From Sphingobium sp. (GTDB lineage: Bacteria > Pseudomonadota > Alphaproteobacteria > Sphingomonadales > Sphingomonadaceae), in NCBI GenBank assembly GCA_017745115.1, contig JAGIAA010000014.1, forward strand, positions 1 through 57,144: DNA of 57,144 nt, written 5' to 3'. Below the pieces are notes generated by a model. The model was given only the letters and a program-made list of their open reading frames with translations. It had not been told where the DNA came from and ran no database searches. Within the stretch, counting starts at the first letter, position 1; each line of letters starts with the position of its first letter. Positions 41,964 to 50,551 of the stretch are shown here, one piece after another. The translations under genes and the position numbers were made by a program.

Positions 41964-42299
41964 ATGGACGAAGCGCATCCGCCGCCTTATGTGGGGCGCG
42001 TCCGTATCCGGAGAGACACGCTTTTGCCGTTCATGATCCTCCTGTCCGCGCTTCTGGCGTCGCTGTCCGGCCTTGTTGCCGGCGAGCGTTCGCCTGTCGG
42101 CGCGCCGGCACAGGTTCAGGCTAGCGCGCTCGTTTCGGCAGCGGAAACGGTCGCCGTTGCGGCCGTCGCGCTGGTCGCGGCCTGGGCGGTTTTCGCCGCG
42201 ATCGCGGCACCGCGCCGCAAGATCCTCGCAGCGCATTATCCGGTCGCGCAGCCGCGCCTCGCGACCCGCCTTTCGCTCAAGCAGAGCTGGCTCAACTGA
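41964..42299 (+). CDS. small inner-membrane protein of unknown function
   Basis: 111 residues from the ATG at 41964. Two hydrophobic segments (about 20-41, LPFMILLSALLASLSGLVAG, and about 55-80, AAETVAVAAVALVAAWAVFAA) with Arg-rich flanks. No family recognised. It lies between the TonB-C protein and secA on the same strand, with about 100 bp before secA. Confidence 0.6.
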   Translation: MDEAHPPPYVGRVRIRRDTLLPFMILLSALLASLSGLVAGERSPVGAPAQVQASALVSAAETVAVAAVALVAAWAVFAAIAAPRRKILAAHYPVAQPRLATRLSLKQSWLN

Positions 42300-42402
42300 G
42301 CTGAAGCCATTGGCTTTTCGCGCACGGCCATAAGGTCGCGCGCTTCCCGGCCTATGCGCCGGCCGCATTTCACGTCGATTTTTTCAAGTCAGGATTCCAG
42401 CC

Positions 42403-45138
42403 ATGTTCGGCGCCGTCGCCAAAGCCATTTTCGGGTCGTCCAACGACCGTTACGTCAAGTCCCTCGGCAAGACCGTGGAGCGCATCGCCGGCTTCGAGCC
42501 GACCATTTCGGCCATGAGCGACGAGGAACTGAAGGACCAGACGCGGCTCTTTCGCCAGCGTCTCGAAGAAGGCGCGAAGCTCGACGACCTGTTGCCCGAG
42601 GCCTTCGCGACGGTCCGCGAGGCGGCCAAGCGCACCATCGGCCAGCGTCACTATGACGTGCAGATGGTCGGCGGCATCGTCCTCCATCGCGGCGAGATCG
42701 CCGAAATGCGCACCGGCGAAGGCAAGACGTTGGTTGCGACCCTTGCGACCTATCTGAACGCCCTCGAAGGCAAGGGCGTCCACGTCGTGACCGTCAACGA
42801 CTATCTCGCTCGCCGCGACTGCGAGTGGATGGGCCAGGTCTATCGCTTCCTCGGCCTCACCACCGGCGTCATCGTGCCGAACATCAGCGAAGACGAGCGC
42901 CGTGCCGCCTATCAGGCGGACATCACCTATGCGACCAACAACGAGCTCGGCTTCGATTATCTGCGCGACAACATGAAGTATGAGCGCTCGATGATGGTGC
43001 AGCGCCCGTTCAATTACGCGATCGTCGACGAGGTTGACTCGATCCTGATCGACGAGGCGCGCACGCCGCTCATCATCTCGGGGCCCACGGACGACAAGTC
43101 CGAACTCTACATCGCGGTCGACGCGCTGGTGAAGCAGCTCGACAAGGACGATTACGAGCATGACGAGAAGCAGCGCTCGATCGTCCTGACGGAGGACGGG
43201 ACCGAGAAGGTGGAGCGCCTGCTCGAGAATGCGGGTCTCCTCGAAGGTGCCAATCTCTACGATTTCGAGAACACGGCGGTGGTCCACCATGTCAACCAGG
43301 CATTGCGGGCCAACAAGATGTTCCGCCGCGACATCGATTACATCGTCAAGGACGGCAAGGTCATCATCATCGACGAGTTCACCGGCCGCATGATGGACGG
43401 ACGCCGCTGGTCGGACGGCCTGCACCAGGCCGTCGAAGCGAAGGAAGGCGTCAATATCGAGCCCGAGAACCAAACGCTCGCCTCGATCACCTTCCAGAAC
43501 TATTTCCGCATGTATCCCAAGATTTCGGGCATGACCGGCACCGCCGCCACCGAGGCCGCGGAATTCTTCGACATCTACAAGATGAACGTGGTCACCATCC
43601 CGACCAACCTGCCGGTGCAGCGCCAGGACGAGGAAGACCTCTTCTACAAGAGCACCGAGGACAAGTTCCGCGGCATCGCGAGGACGATCAAGGAACATCA
43701 AGCCAAGGGCCAGCCGGTGCTGGTCGGCACCGTCTCGATCGAGAAGAGCGAACTGCTGTCCGAGTTCCTGAAGCAGGAAAAGGTCCCGCACAGCGTCCTC
43801 AACGCGCGCTTCCACGAGAGCGAGGCCCATATCGTGGCGCAGGCCGGCCGTCTCGGTACCGTGACCATCGCCACCAACATGGCGGGCCGCGGCACCGACA
43901 TCCAGCTCGGCGGCAATCTCGAATTCCGGATCGAGGATGAGCTCAAGGACATGGCCGAAGGTCCCGAGCGCGATGCCGCCATCGAGCGCATTCGCGAGGA
44001 AATCGCCGCGGAGAAGGCACAGGTGCTCGCTGCCGGCGGCCTGTTCGTGCTCGGCACCGAGCGTCACGAAAGCCGCCGCATCGACAACCAGCTGCGTGGC
44101 CGTTCGGGGCGTCAGGGCGACCCGGGTCTCAGCCGCTTCTACCTCAGCCTGGACGACGACCTGCTGCGCATCTTCGGGCCCGATACCTTGTTCGCCCGCA
44201 TGATGCGGTCCAGCCTCGAGGACGGCGAGGCGCTGCCGCCGTCGAAGTGGATGTCCAAGGCGATCGAGACCGCCCAGAAGAAGGTCGAAGTGCGCAACTA
44301 CGACGTCCGCAAGCAAGTGGTCGAATATGACGACGTCATGAATGATCAGCGCAAGGTCATATACGAGCAGCGCGCCGACATCATGGACTCCGAGACGGTG
44401 AACGACGTGATCACCGACATGCGCCACGAAACGGTGAATTATGTCGTCGGTGCGCACTGCCCGCCCGGCACCTATCCCGAGCAATGGGACATGCCTGGCC
44501 TCAAGGCGGACGTGGAGCGCGTCTTTGGGCTGACGCCGGACTTCGACGCCTGGCTTCAGGAGCACAGTGTCGAGCCCGAGATGCTGGTCGAGCGCATCAG
44601 CGAGATGGCGGATGCGCAGGTCGAGGAGAAAGTCTCGCAGCTGAATCCGGACAGCTGGCGGCAAATCGAGAAGAGCATCCTCCTCCAGAATCTCGACCAT
44701 CACTGGAAAGAGCATCTCTCGACGCTCGATGCGCTGCGCCAGGTCGTGCACCTGCGGGCCTACGCGCAGAAGCAGCCGATCAACGAGTATAAGCACGAGG
44801 CGTTCGCGCTGTTCGAGCGTATGCTGGGTGCGATCCGCGAGGATGTGACGCGCACGGTCGCGCACGTCCAATTCCAGATGGAAGAGCCTGCGCCTTCGCT
44901 TCCGGAGCTGCCGTCCTTCCTGACAAGCCACATCGATCCGCTCACCGGCGAGGACAATACGGCCGATATCGACGCGGCTTCGCGCGGCTTCATCACCTCG
45001 ACCTTGCCCAATCCGCCCATCGATGGGCCGGATATCGTCGTGATCGGCAAGCGCGGCGAGGAAGAGATCAGCCGCAACGCGCCTTGCCCCTGCGGATCGG
45101 GCAAGAAGTACAAGCACTGCCACGGCGCACTGGCCTGA
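42403..45138 (+). CDS. secA: preprotein translocase ATPase SecA
   Basis: 911 residues. Motor for SecYEG export. Walker A MRTGEGKT (102-109), Walker [25 protein letters not shown], the [12 protein letters not shown] segment, [10 protein letters not shown] and RQGDPG motifs in order, and a C-terminal zinc tail [13 protein letters not shown] that binds SecB and ribosomes. Full length, no lesion. It supplies the Sec export that the T2SS substrates need first. Confidence 0.98.
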   Translation: MFGAVAKAIFGSSNDRYVKSLGKTVERIAGFEPTISAMSDEELKDQTRLFRQRLEEGAKLDDLLPEAFATVREAAKRTIGQRHYDVQMVGGIVLHRGEIAEMRTGEGKTLVATLATYLNALEGKGVHVVTVNDYLARRDCEWMGQVYRFLGLTTGVIVPNISEDERRAAYQADITYATNNELGFDYLRDNMKYERSMMVQRPFNYAIVDEVDSILIDEARTPLIISGPTDDKSELYIAVDALVKQLDKDDYEHDEKQRSIVLTEDGTEKVERLLENAGLLEGANLYDFENTAVVHHVNQALRANKMFRRDIDYIVKDGKVIIIDEFTGRMMDGRRWSDGLHQAVEAKEGVNIEPENQTLASITFQNYFRMYPKISGMTGTAATEAAEFFDIYKMNVVTIPTNLPVQRQDEEDLFYKSTEDKFRGIARTIKEHQAKGQPVLVGTVSIEKSELLSEFLKQEKVPHSVLNARFHESEAHIVAQAGRLGTVTIATNMAGRGTDIQLGGNLEFRIEDELKDMAEGPERDAAIERIREEIAAEKAQVLAAGGLFVLGTERHESRRIDNQLRGRSGRQGDPGLSRFYLSLDDDLLRIFGPDTLFARMMRSSLEDGEALPPSKWMSKAIETAQKKVEVRNYDVRKQVVEYDDVMNDQRKVIYEQRADIMDSETVNDVITDMRHETVNYVVGAHCPPGTYPEQWDMPGLKADVERVFGLTPDFDAWLQEHSVEPEMLVERISEMADAQVEEKVSQLNPDSWRQIEKSILLQNLDHHWKEHLSTLDALRQVVHLRAYAQKQPINEYKHEAFALFERMLGAIREDVTRTVAHVQFQMEEPAPSLPELPSFLTSHIDPLTGEDNTADIDAASRGFITSTLPNPPIDGPDIVVIGKRGEEEISRNAPCPCGSGKKYKHCHGALA

Positions 45139-45186
45139 TCTGACGCTGCGGCGGTCCGGCGTCCGGGCCGCCGCTGCGCGCTTTCA

Positions 45187-45201
45187 TTTACCGCGTTTTA
45201 A
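45187..45201. promoter_or_regulatory. CtrA-box-like site upstream of cheW
   Basis: TTTA-N7-TTAA (45187-45190 and 45198-45201), one base from the CtrA consensus TTAA-N7-TTAA. It lies about 59 bp before the cheW start. CtrA controls motility genes in alphaproteobacteria. Confidence 0.45.
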
Positions 45202-45259
45202 CCTCGCTCGGCCTAGGTTCCCGCCAAAGCCGTCAACGACGATAACGAGGTAACGCGCG

Positions 45260-45709
45260 ATGAGCCGTCAGATCATCACTTTCCGCATTGGCGAACAATA
45301 TTTGGGCGTCGATATCATGGCGATCCGCGAAATCCGCGCGTGGTCGCCGACGACGCGCCTCCCGCATGTGCCCGACTATGTCCGTGGCGTGGTCAATCTG
45401 CGCGGCTCGGTCCTGCCGGTCTTCGATCTTTCGGCACGTCTCGGCTGGGGCCTGACGGACCCGACCGCTCGCCACGTCATCATCGTGGTCCAGCTCGGCA
45501 ACCAGCTCCAGGGCCTCATCGTCGACGCCGTCAACGACATCGTGACGCTCGCCGAAGATTCACTGCAGCCGCCGCCGCATGTCGGCGAAGACCAGGCCGC
45601 GACGTTCCTCGATGGCCTCGCGTCGGTCGACGACCGCATGGTGATGGTGCTTTCGCTCGGCAAGCTGACCGAAGCCACCGATCTCGGCGATACGTCGCTC
45701 GCTGCGTGA
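45260..45709 (+). CDS. cheW: CheW-like chemotaxis coupling protein
   Basis: 149 residues, a single CheW domain: FRIGEQYLGVDIMAIREI, then PHVPDYVRGVVNLRGSVLPVFDL (the signature for receptor and CheA contact) and GLIVDAVNDIV. Links chemoreceptors to CheA. No other che or fla gene is nearby, so it is an isolated copy. ATG at 45260 with a GAGG at about 45247-45250. Confidence 0.92.
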   Translation: MSRQIITFRIGEQYLGVDIMAIREIRAWSPTTRLPHVPDYVRGVVNLRGSVLPVFDLSARLGWGLTDPTARHVIIVVQLGNQLQGLIVDAVNDIVTLAEDSLQPPPHVGEDQAATFLDGLASVDDRMVMVLSLGKLTEATDLGDTSLAA

Positions 45710-45722
45710 TCAGGCTCGCTGC

Positions 45723-47018
45723 CTAATCCTTCGCGAGCCAGGCGAGCCCAATGAGGCTGACAAGGCCCGCCACCGACAGATAATAGCCCACGGCGCTGAC
45801 ACCATAAGCGGTGACCAGCGCCGTTGCTATGTTTGGTGCCAGCGCACCGCCCAGTATGCCGCCGACGTTGAAGGCGAAGGATGCGCCTGTGTAGCGCACG
45901 CGTGCCGGGAAGCGCCCGGTCAGCCACGCACCGAGCGGCCCATAAGCGAAGCCCATCAGGAACAGCCCGACCGCGAGGGTCATGAAGATCGCGGCCGGAT
46001 CGGCGGCCGAAAGCCCCTTGCCGAAGACAGCGCCGAGCGGGACGGTCGCGGCACAGCCGGCGATGAGGGCAATAGCGGGCGATTTCTTGTCCGAGACCCA
46101 GCCCGCGGCGATGATGCCGGCCGCAAGGAACAGGATCGCACCCAGCTGGATCTGCAGCACCTCTGCGCGGGGCATCTTGAGCGCCGTGGTGGCATGGCCG
46201 AGCGCAAAAGCGGTCGAGATGTAGAACAATGCAAAGCAGGTCACGACCGCCAGCGTTCCGGCCAGCGTCGCGCGCGCATGCTTGCTGAACATCTCGGCGA
46301 TGGGAACGTGCGGCGGCGGTTCCTTTTCCAACGCGGCCTTGAACTCGGGCGTCTCGCCGAGCTTGAGGCGTGCCCACAGGCCGAGGCCGACCAGCAGGGC
46401 GCTGGCGAGGAACGGCAAGCGCCAGCCCCAGGCAATGAAGTCCGCTTCGCTGAGGTAAAGGCCGAGCAGCAGAAAGAGGCCGTTCGCGGCAAGGAAGCCA
46501 ATCGGTGCACCCAATTGCGGCATCATCCCGAAGCGGCCACGCCAGCCGGGCGGTGCATTTTCGACCGCGAGCAAAGCCGCGCCGCCCCATTCTCCGCCGA
46601 GCCCGAGACCTTGCCCCACGCGCAGCAGGCAAAGCAGCAGCGGTGCGACCCAGCCGATCTGGGCATGCGTCGGCAGGAAGGCGATCAGGAATGTCGACCC
46701 GCCCATCAGCATGAGCGAGGCGACGAGCGTCGACTTGCGGCCAATGCGGTCGCCGAAATGGCCGAAGATGGCCGCGCCGAGCGGCCGGGCGAGGAAGGCG
46801 AGGGCGAAACTCGCATAGCTCGCCATCAGCTGCGCGGCGGGCGAACTCGCGGGGAAGAAGAGCGACGGGAAGACGAGGCTGGCCGCGGTCGCATAGATAT
46901 AGAAATCGTAGAACTCTACGGCTGTCCCCGCGAGGCTCGCGGCGAGGACGCGCTTGTGTTGCAGCATGGCGGCGAGGCCGCCCGGCGCCGATACGCTATC
47001 CTGGGCAGCCTGGCTCAA
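45723..47018 (-). CDS. MFS transporter, metabolite:H+ symporter type
   Basis: 431 residues, 12 predicted membrane segments. Family marks: AGTAVEFYDFYIYATAASLVFP near the N-terminus, the loop GHFGDRIGRKSTL after helix 2, and GLGLGGEWGGAALLAVENAP after helix 4, typical of the ProP/ShiA-type metabolite symporters. The substrate is probably an organic acid or osmolyte. The start is a TTG at 47018, supported by a GGGGGAG ribosome binding site; the first ATG lies 17 codons inside and would cut into the family N-terminus. Confidence 0.9.
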   Translation of the reverse strand: MSQAAQDSVSAPGGLAAMLQHKRVLAASLAGTAVEFYDFYIYATAASLVFPSLFFPASSPAAQLMASYASFALAFLARPLGAAIFGHFGDRIGRKSTLVASLMLMGGSTFLIAFLPTHAQIGWVAPLLLCLLRVGQGLGLGGEWGGAALLAVENAPPGWRGRFGMMPQLGAPIGFLAANGLFLLLGLYLSEADFIAWGWRLPFLASALLVGLGLWARLKLGETPEFKAALEKEPPPHVPIAEMFSKHARATLAGTLAVVTCFALFYISTAFALGHATTALKMPRAEVLQIQLGAILFLAAGIIAAGWVSDKKSPAIALIAGCAATVPLGAVFGKGLSAADPAAIFMTLAVGLFLMGFAYGPLGAWLTGRFPARVRYTGASFAFNVGGILGGALAPNIATALVTAYGVSAVGYYLSVAGLVSLIGLAWLAKD

Positions 47019-47096
47019 CTCTTCTCCCCCTCTTCGTCTCTAGCCTTGTCGCTGCCCTAGCCGGATTTCGACCCACGATGCCAGCGCCAAGCGTCG

Positions 47097-47513
47097 CTAG
47101 TCGATAATATGATTGCTGCCCTCCGCCTTCAGCCGGGCGAGGCCGTCCTTCATCTGTCGGACCTGTTCCGCGGCGTGCGGCTGCCATCCAGTTACCTCGC
47201 CGATGATGCGGAGCGGATCGCGCGAACGGTAGGAGAGCGAAGGATTGCCGGGGAATTTCTTGTCGGTGAGGTTGGGATCGTCGACATAATCTCCGGTCGG
47301 TTCCACGACATAGATTCGTCCCTGTCCGTCACCCACCGCGAGTTCGGCGCCCCAGATCGCGGCATCCATCGTGCCGGAAAAATAGACCCAGGACAGCGCC
47401 GAACCCTCGGTGAAGTTCGATCCATATCCCACGGCGATCAGGTCGCCCGGCGCAAGATCGGCCTTTGTTCCATGAAAGAAGGACTGGGCAAACGCGCTGG
47501 CGGAAGCGGACAT
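47097..47513 (-). CDS. arr: Arr-type rifampin ADP-ribosyltransferase
   Basis: 138 residues, the full small Arr domain. It transfers ADP-ribose from NAD to rifamycin antibiotics. The catalytic triad known for the mycobacterial enzyme (His19, Tyr49, Asp84) is present at a constant offset of five: His14 (FFHGT), Tyr44 (VYFSGT), Asp79 (VDDPNLTDKKFPGNP). AAGGAG precedes the ATG. Chromosomal, with no integron or transposon nearby and base composition like its neighbours, so it is probably an intrinsic homologue; activity on rifampin is inferred. Confidence 0.9.
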   Translation of the reverse strand: MSASASAFAQSFFHGTKADLAPGDLIAVGYGSNFTEGSALSWVYFSGTMDAAIWGAELAVGDGQGRIYVVEPTGDYVDDPNLTDKKFPGNPSLSYRSRDPLRIIGEVTGWQPHAAEQVRQMKDGLARLKAEGSNHIID

Positions 47514-47563
47514 GGTGCTTGGCTCCTTTGATATCAGTCGCGGCGAAAGATGCGCCGCCTATC

Positions 47564-48367
47564 CTATGCGCGCCGCAGCTGATTGAGCACCTCATAGGCC
47601 ATCACGGCGCCCGCGACAGACGCGTTCAGGCTGTCCGCGCGCCCCATCATCGGGATCTTAACCAGCACATCGCATGCCTTCTCGTAATCCGCGGGCAGTC
47701 CGCGCGCCTCGTTGCCGATCAGCAGGAAGGTCGGTGTCATGTAACGCGGGTCCTGATAGTCGTGATCCGTATTGAGGCTCGTGCCGACGAACTGGCCCGG
47801 CCCTTCGCGAAGCCAGGCGATGAATTCGTCCCAGCGCGCCGCCGCGATGTCCTGCGTGAAGAGGGCGCCCATGGAGGCGCGCACCGTCTCGACCGAAAAG
47901 GGATCGACGCAATCGTCGACGAGGATGATGCCACCCGCGCCGACGGCATCGCCGATGCGCATCAGAGTGCCGAGATTGCCGGGATCGCGCATGGCCTGCG
48001 CCACGAACCAGATGGGCGCCTTGCCTCGATCCAGCCTGGGCAGCGGGGTCAGCCGGTCGCGATAGACCCCAACCAGCGTCTGGCTGTTTTCCTTGCCCGA
48101 GATTTTCGAGAGGATGTCGGGCGCCGTGACGATCACATCGCCGCCGGCTGCCTCGACATCGGCTATCAGTGCCTCACCCAGCTCATGGGGGCGCGCGCCG
48201 GTCGCCAGGAACAGCATTTCCGGCAGAATACCGCGCTCGCGCGCTTCGGTCAGGATGCGCAGTCCCTCGGCGAGGAACAGGCCCTCCTGCTTGCGATGCT
48301 TCTTCTCGCGCAGCGAACGCACGCGCTTGACGAGCGGATTGGAAAAGCCGGTGATCTCGCGGGGCAT
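47564..48367 (-). CDS. SpoU/TrmH family RNA 2'-O-methyltransferase
   Basis: 267 residues. An N-terminal substrate-binding domain (about 1-95, NPLVKRVRSLREKKHRKQEGLFLAEGLRIL) is followed by a SPOUT methyltransferase fold with motif 1 AMRDPGNLGTLMRIGDAVG, motif 2 LLIGNEARGLP and motif 3 IPMMGRADSLNASVAGAVMAYEV, which form the knotted SAM site. rRNA or tRNA target not defined by sequence. Confidence 0.93.
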   Translation of the reverse strand: MPREITGFSNPLVKRVRSLREKKHRKQEGLFLAEGLRILTEARERGILPEMLFLATGARPHELGEALIADVEAAGGDVIVTAPDILSKISGKENSQTLVGVYRDRLTPLPRLDRGKAPIWFVAQAMRDPGNLGTLMRIGDAVGAGGIILVDDCVDPFSVETVRASMGALFTQDIAAARWDEFIAWLREGPGQFVGTSLNTDHDYQDPRYMTPTFLLIGNEARGLPADYEKACDVLVKIPMMGRADSLNASVAGAVMAYEVLNQLRRA

Positions 48368-48384
48368 GGCGACCTATTAGCAAT

Positions 48385-48453
48385 CCGTTCGGTTCGAGCG
48401 AAGTCGAGAACCGCATGCGCCACACGTGTCTCGACTACGCTCGACACGAACGG
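48385..48453. repeat. REP-like inverted repeat
   Basis: Two 25-bp arms (48385-48409 and 48429-48453) are reverse complements with three mismatches and share the core TCGAGCG...GTCGAGA. Sequence of this kind recurs between genes in sphingomonad genomes. It lies between two minus-strand genes and has no T-run. Confidence 0.7.
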
Positions 48454-48483
48454 GGAGGGCGAACTTCAAAGTCCCGGATTGCT

Positions 48484-48765
48484 TCATTCCTCGCCGAAGC
48501 GGTCTTCGACGAGGTCTGCGCAGGCCGCGAGGGCGTTGTGGGCGTCGTTGCCGCTGGCCGAGATGACGATGCTGTCACCCATCGCCGCGCCCAGCATCAT
48601 GAGGCCCATGATCGAGGTGCCGACCACTTCATGGCCGTCCTTGCTGACCATGATGGTGGCGTCGAGCTTGGCGGCGAGCGTCACGAACTTGGCGCTGGCG
48701 CGCGCATGCAGGCCGCGCTTGTTGGTGATGGCGACGGTGCGGCTGACCGGCGTGTCGCCGCTCAT
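48484..48765 (-). CDS. ptsH: HPr-like phosphocarrier of the nitrogen-type PTS
   Basis: 93 residues. Phosphorylated His20 in NKRGLHARASAKF and a regulatory Ser at about 51 in VGTSIMGLMMLGA, the site for HPrK. In alphaproteobacteria this HPr works in regulation rather than sugar uptake. It overlaps the EIIA gene by 4 bp and is last in the chvI-chvG-hprK-rapZ-EIIA-HPr row. Confidence 0.95.
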   Translation of the reverse strand: MSGDTPVSRTVAITNKRGLHARASAKFVTLAAKLDATIMVSKDGHEVVGTSIMGLMMLGAAMGDSIVISASGNDAHNALAACADLVEDRFGEE

Positions 48766-49166
48766 GTCGCATCTCCCAGAAGCTCCGAGGCGACGCTGAT
48801 ATATTTGGTGCCGGCTTCCCGCGCTGCAGCAACGGCCTTGGTGACCGACATGGTCCGGCGCGCGCTTTCCAGCCGGATCAGCATCGGCAGATTTATGCCG
48901 GCGATGACTTCGACCTTGCCTGCCTGCAGCAGCGAGATGGCGAGATTCGAAGGGGTGCCGCCGAACAGGTCGGTGAGCAGGATGACGCCTGATCCATCGT
49001 CGACCCGCGCGACCGCAGCGGCGATGTCCGCGCGGCGCGATTCCATGTCGTCCTCAGGACCAATGCAGATCGTTTCAATGGCTTCCTGCGGCCCGACGAC
49101 ATGCTCCATGGCAACACGAAATTCCGTGGCCAGCCTGCCGTGCGTTACCAGCACAAGTCCGATCAT
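48762..49166 (-). CDS. PTS EIIA component, mannose-type fold
   Basis: 134 residues. Starts MIGLVLVTHG, with His9 as phosphorylation site, and carries LLTDLFGGTPSNLAISLL, the EIIA-Man signature. No EIIB, EIIC or EIID gene follows, so it should act as a signalling acceptor of phosphate from HPr. Overlaps rapZ and ptsH by 4 bp each. Confidence 0.94.
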   Translation of the reverse strand: MIGLVLVTHGRLATEFRVAMEHVVGPQEAIETICIGPEDDMESRRADIAAAVARVDDGSGVILLTDLFGGTPSNLAISLLQAGKVEVIAGINLPMLIRLESARRTMSVTKAVAAAREAGTKYISVASELLGDAT

Positions 49167-50122
49167 GATTGCGACGCGCCCCGTTCCTGCATAGCCGTAA
49201 TGTCGTCTCGGTGCCGGGTCTCATACGCGTCCAGCTGAACCGATTCCAGATTGCGGTGCGAGATCGTGGGCGAAAAGCCCGCTTTCCGCAAGCGCTCACA
49301 AATCTCTTCCGCAACGCACACTGACCTGTGTCTCCCTCCGGTACAACCGAACGCGACGGTCACATACGCCTTTCCGTCCTCACTGTAGCGCGGGAGCACC
49401 GTTTCGAGCAGCGTCTCCATCTGGCCGAGCGTGGTATCGAACATCGGATCGGCCATGACATAGTCGCGAACGGGGGCGTCGAGCCCCGTCATTTCGCGCA
49501 ATGTCTCGTCCCAATAGGGATTCCGCAGGAAGCGCATGTCGAACACGAGGTCGGCATTGCGCGGTATGCCGCGCGCATAGCCGAAGGAAATCACCGTCAG
49601 TGTCGATTCGAAGGGGCCGGCGAAACGCTGGCGGATGAGCTGCTGCAGGCCGTTGGCGGCAATATCGGTCGTGTCGATGAGATGTTCGGCGGCGTGGCGT
49701 AGCGGCTCCAGCAGTTCCCGTTCGCGCGCGATGCCGTCGGCGGCGGGCCGGTCGAGGGCCAGCGGATGGCGACGGCGCGTCTCGGTGTAGCGCCGCTCGA
49801 GCACCGAGCCCGAGCAATCGAGGAACAGCATTTCGACGCGCACCGACTGGCGCATACGCAGGGCCTCGATGCGCGAGAGGATCGCCGCCGCGTCGAAGCC
49901 GCGCGTCCGGGCGTCGATGCCGACGGCGAGCGGGCGGTCCTCGAACGGATCGCGGCCCTCCGGCGTGGGCGCGGCAAGCAGCCGATCGACCAGCGCGAGC
50001 GGCAAATTATCGACAGTCTCCCAGCCGGCGTCCTCAAGAGTGCGGAGCGAGGTCGATTTTCCCGCACCGGACAGACCAGTGACGATCAGAATCGACTTGG
50101 GCGGGCGCGGGGAGGTCGTCAC
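49163..50122 (-). CDS. rapZ: RapZ-family nucleotide-binding protein
   Basis: 319 residues. Walker A TGLSGAGKST (about 15-24), DNLPLALVDRLL, and the C-terminal FGCTGGRHRSVCVAEEI typical of RapZ/YvcJ. In enterobacteria RapZ controls GlcN6P-synthase mRNA through small RNAs; the role in alphaproteobacteria is less clear. Overlaps hprK and the EIIA gene by 4 bp. Confidence 0.95.
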   Translation of the reverse strand: MTTSPRPPKSILIVTGLSGAGKSTSLRTLEDAGWETVDNLPLALVDRLLAAPTPEGRDPFEDRPLAVGIDARTRGFDAAAILSRIEALRMRQSVRVEMLFLDCSGSVLERRYTETRRRHPLALDRPAADGIARERELLEPLRHAAEHLIDTTDIAANGLQQLIRQRFAGPFESTLTVISFGYARGIPRNADLVFDMRFLRNPYWDETLREMTGLDAPVRDYVMADPMFDTTLGQMETLLETVLPRYSEDGKAYVTVAFGCTGGRHRSVCVAEEICERLRKAGFSPTISHRNLESVQLDAYETRHRDDITAMQERGASQS

Positions 50123-50547
50123 AGCTCGACGCCTCGTCCGAACCGCGCCAGCATCATCTCCGCCTTGATCGGCGCCGACGCTTCCAGTCCGGCCAGCGCC
50201 ACGCAGGGCACAGCAAGGTCCAGAAGTTCGAATATGGCGGGTTGGTCCGGCATGCGTTGGGGCTTTTCGTCCAGAGCGATCGCAAGAGCAATGGGGACGT
50301 CTATGACATAGGGCAGATTAACGATGCCGATATGGCGGATTTCCAACAGTCCGGCGATGTTGGTGGGCGGGGAGGCGCGGAGTCGGCCGTCGGACGCTGT
50401 CACCGCCGTGTAATCGTCGCTGACCAGCACTGCGCCGCGGTCGATGAGGCGCAGGGCAAGATCAGATTTGCCCGATCCGCTGGCGCCCATGATGAGCAGG
50501 CCGTGCCCTTCGATCGCGACGCAGGTGGCGTGGATGGTCTTGGCCAT
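50119..50547 (-). CDS. hprK: short HPr kinase/phosphorylase, C-terminal domain only
   Basis: 142 residues, about half of the Firmicutes enzyme; the N-terminal domain is absent, as is usual in alphaproteobacteria. Walker A GASGSGKS (21-28), the DDYTAV segment and the GLLEIRHIGIVNLPYV catalytic-loop region. It should phosphorylate the Ser of HPr. Start ATG at 50547, 5 bp after the chvG stop. Confidence 0.93.
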   Translation of the reverse strand: MAKTIHATCVAIEGHGLLIMGASGSGKSDLALRLIDRGAVLVSDDYTAVTASDGRLRASPPTNIAGLLEIRHIGIVNLPYVIDVPIALAIALDEKPQRMPDQPAIFELLDLAVPCVALAGLEASAPIKAEMMLARFGRGVEL

Positions 50548-50551
50548 TCGA

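Noticed and set aside
42370..45123. A 917-codon open frame antisense to secA, and similar long antisense frames over ahcY, the lipoprotein and chvG
   Set aside because: Very high third-position GC removes stop codons from the opposite frame; the composition is Arg/Ala/Asp/His-rich and matches no protein family, while the sense genes are certain.
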